Source of the DNA: Burkholderiales bacterium
GTDB taxonomy: Bacteria > Pseudomonadota > Gammaproteobacteria > Burkholderiales > SG8-41
Direction of reading: 5' to 3'
Length of the DNA: 5,590 nt
Assembly: GCA_005800795.1 (NCBI GenBank)
Contig: SYEN01000150.1
Location: 1-5,590 of the forward strand
The position numbers and the translations under genes are program-made. Shown here one piece after another: positions 4,791 to 5,590 of this stretch. Position 1 is the first letter of the stretch. Every line of letters begins with the position of its first letter. The notes under the pieces were generated by a model that was not told the origin of the DNA, searched no databases, and worked only from the letters and a program-made list of their open reading frames with translations.

Positions 4791-5590
4791 GGTAATCCCA
4801 ACCCGCGCCAAATCTCATCGACGCGTTTCTTCACCGCCTCATCCATCGCAATCGGCGCGCCCCACTGACGCCCGGTTTCGGCGGGCCATTTGTTGGTGGC
4901 GTCGATGCCCATTTTGGAACCCAGCCCCGGCACCGGTGAGGCGAAATCTAAATAGTCAATCGGTGTTGAATCAGCGATAAGCGTATCGCGCCGGGGATCC
5001 ACGCGCGTGGTGAGTGCCCAGATCACTTCTTTCCAGTCACGCACGTTGATGTCGTCGTCGACCACGATGATGAACTTGGTATACATGAACTGGCGCAGAA
5101 AACTCCAGATGCCGAACATCACACGCTTGGCGTGGCCGGCGTATTGCTTTTTGATGCTCACACAAGCGATGCGGTACGAGCAGCCTTCGGACGGCAGATG
5201 AAAATCGACAATCTCCGCGAACTGCTTTTTTAGAAGTGGCACGAATACTTCGTTTAGCGCGACGCCGAGCATCGCCGGTTCATCAGGCGGTTTACCGGTG
5301 TAGGTACTGTGATAAATCGCGTTACGCCGAAGTGTCACGCGCTCGATGATGAAGACGGGAAATTTTTCCTGCTCGTTGTAGTAGCCGGTGTGGTCGCCAA
5401 ACGGACCTTCGGATGCAACTTCGTTTGGATAGATGAAGCCCTCCAGCACGATTTCCGCACTTGCGGGTACCTGCAAACCGTGCGACAAACACTTCACCAC
5501 CTCGGTCTTGTCACCGCGCAGCAGCCCGGCGAACTGATACTCGCTCAAACTGTCCGGCACTGGCGTCACCGCGCCCAGAATGGGCGCGGG
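4787..5590 (-). CDS. ubiD: UbiD 4-hydroxy-3-polyprenylbenzoate decarboxylase, C-terminal part
   Basis: The frame runs off the right edge, leaving the last 267 residues of an enzyme of about 490-500 residues. UbiD uses prenylated FMN, made by UbiX, to decarboxylate polyprenyl-4-hydroxybenzoate in ubiquinone synthesis. The fragment begins PAPILGAV-TPVPDSLSEYQFAG, continuous with the E. coli UbiD pattern, followed by the family's conserved stretches EIVLEG, SEGPFGDHTGYY, STYTGKPPDEPA, KKQYAGHAKRVMFGIW, VVDDDINVRDW, IDYLDFASPVPGLGSKMG and DATNKWP. These match true UbiD closely, not only the wider UbiD/Fdc decarboxylase superfamily, so ubiquinone synthesis is the confident role. The GTG at 5569-5567 is an internal Val codon, not the start. 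The metal-binding part and catalytic Arg lie outside the window. The stop TAA (4789-4787) overlaps the dacB stop by 4 nt; no intrinsic terminator is visible at the junction. Confidence 0.96.
   Translation of the reverse strand, partial: PAPILGAVTPVPDSLSEYQFAGLLRGDKTEVVKCLSHGLQVPASAEIVLEGFIYPNEVASEGPFGDHTGYYNEQEKFPVFIIERVTLRRNAIYHSTYTGKPPDEPAMLGVALNEVFVPLLKKQFAEIVDFHLPSEGCSYRIACVSIKKQYAGHAKRVMFGIWSFLRQFMYTKFIIVVDDDINVRDWKEVIWALTTRVDPRRDTLIADSTPIDYLDFASPVPGLGSKMGIDATNKWPAETGRQWGAPIAMDEAVKKRVDEIWRGLGLP

Noticed and set aside
5567..5569. GTG as start of ubiD
   Set aside because: The frame stays open upstream to the edge with PILGAV, which matches the internal sequence of UbiD, so the GTG is a Val codon.

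Overview
This window looks like ordinary chromosome from a Gram-negative, GC-rich, ubiquinone-making proteobacterium. The BioA and UbiD sequences resemble betaproteobacterial versions (for example HPCTQMK and SDGASAVEIALKM in BioA, and the long conserved C-terminal half of UbiD), so a betaproteobacterium is my best guess. This rests on remembered family patterns, not on a search. I see no mobile element, CRISPR array, tRNA or rRNA.

Layout. (1) Positions 2-484, + strand: the C-terminal 160 residues of a flavin-dependent Baeyer-Villiger-type monooxygenase, cut by the left edge. (2) Positions 509-1258, + strand: an alpha/beta hydrolase with a cysteine at the nucleophile elbow (G-N-C-I-G-G), 24 nt downstream with a strong ribosome binding site. 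The pair fits a small catabolic unit in which the monooxygenase makes an ester or lactone and the hydrolase opens it; the substrate cannot be read from the sequence. (3) Positions 1255-1914, - strand: a 219-residue protein I do not recognise, with a clear ribosome binding site. (4) Positions 1915-2031: a 117-nt divergent intergenic region with overlapping palindromes that run into the bioA start codon. (5) Positions 2032-3375 and 3381-4790, + strand: bioA (biotin synthesis) followed after 5 nt by dacB (PBP4-type D,D-carboxypeptidase/endopeptidase), very probably one transcript. (6) Positions 4787-5590, - strand: the C-terminal 267 residues of UbiD (ubiquinone synthesis), cut by the right edge.

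The genes are tightly packed. Both convergent pairs (hydrolase/unknown and dacB/ubiD) overlap by exactly 4 nt, sharing the tetranucleotide CTAA/TTAG as interlocked stop codons. Neither junction has a convincing intrinsic terminator, although the first carries a perfect 9-bp GC-rich hairpin in the last codons of the hydrolase. The housekeeping genes (bioA, dacB, ubiD) belong to unrelated pathways and show no sign of acting as one system. The least explained items are the unrecognised 219-residue protein, the Cys-nucleophile hydrolase with no His at the usual C-terminal place, and the bioA start region. I did not find evidence for a large undescribed system.
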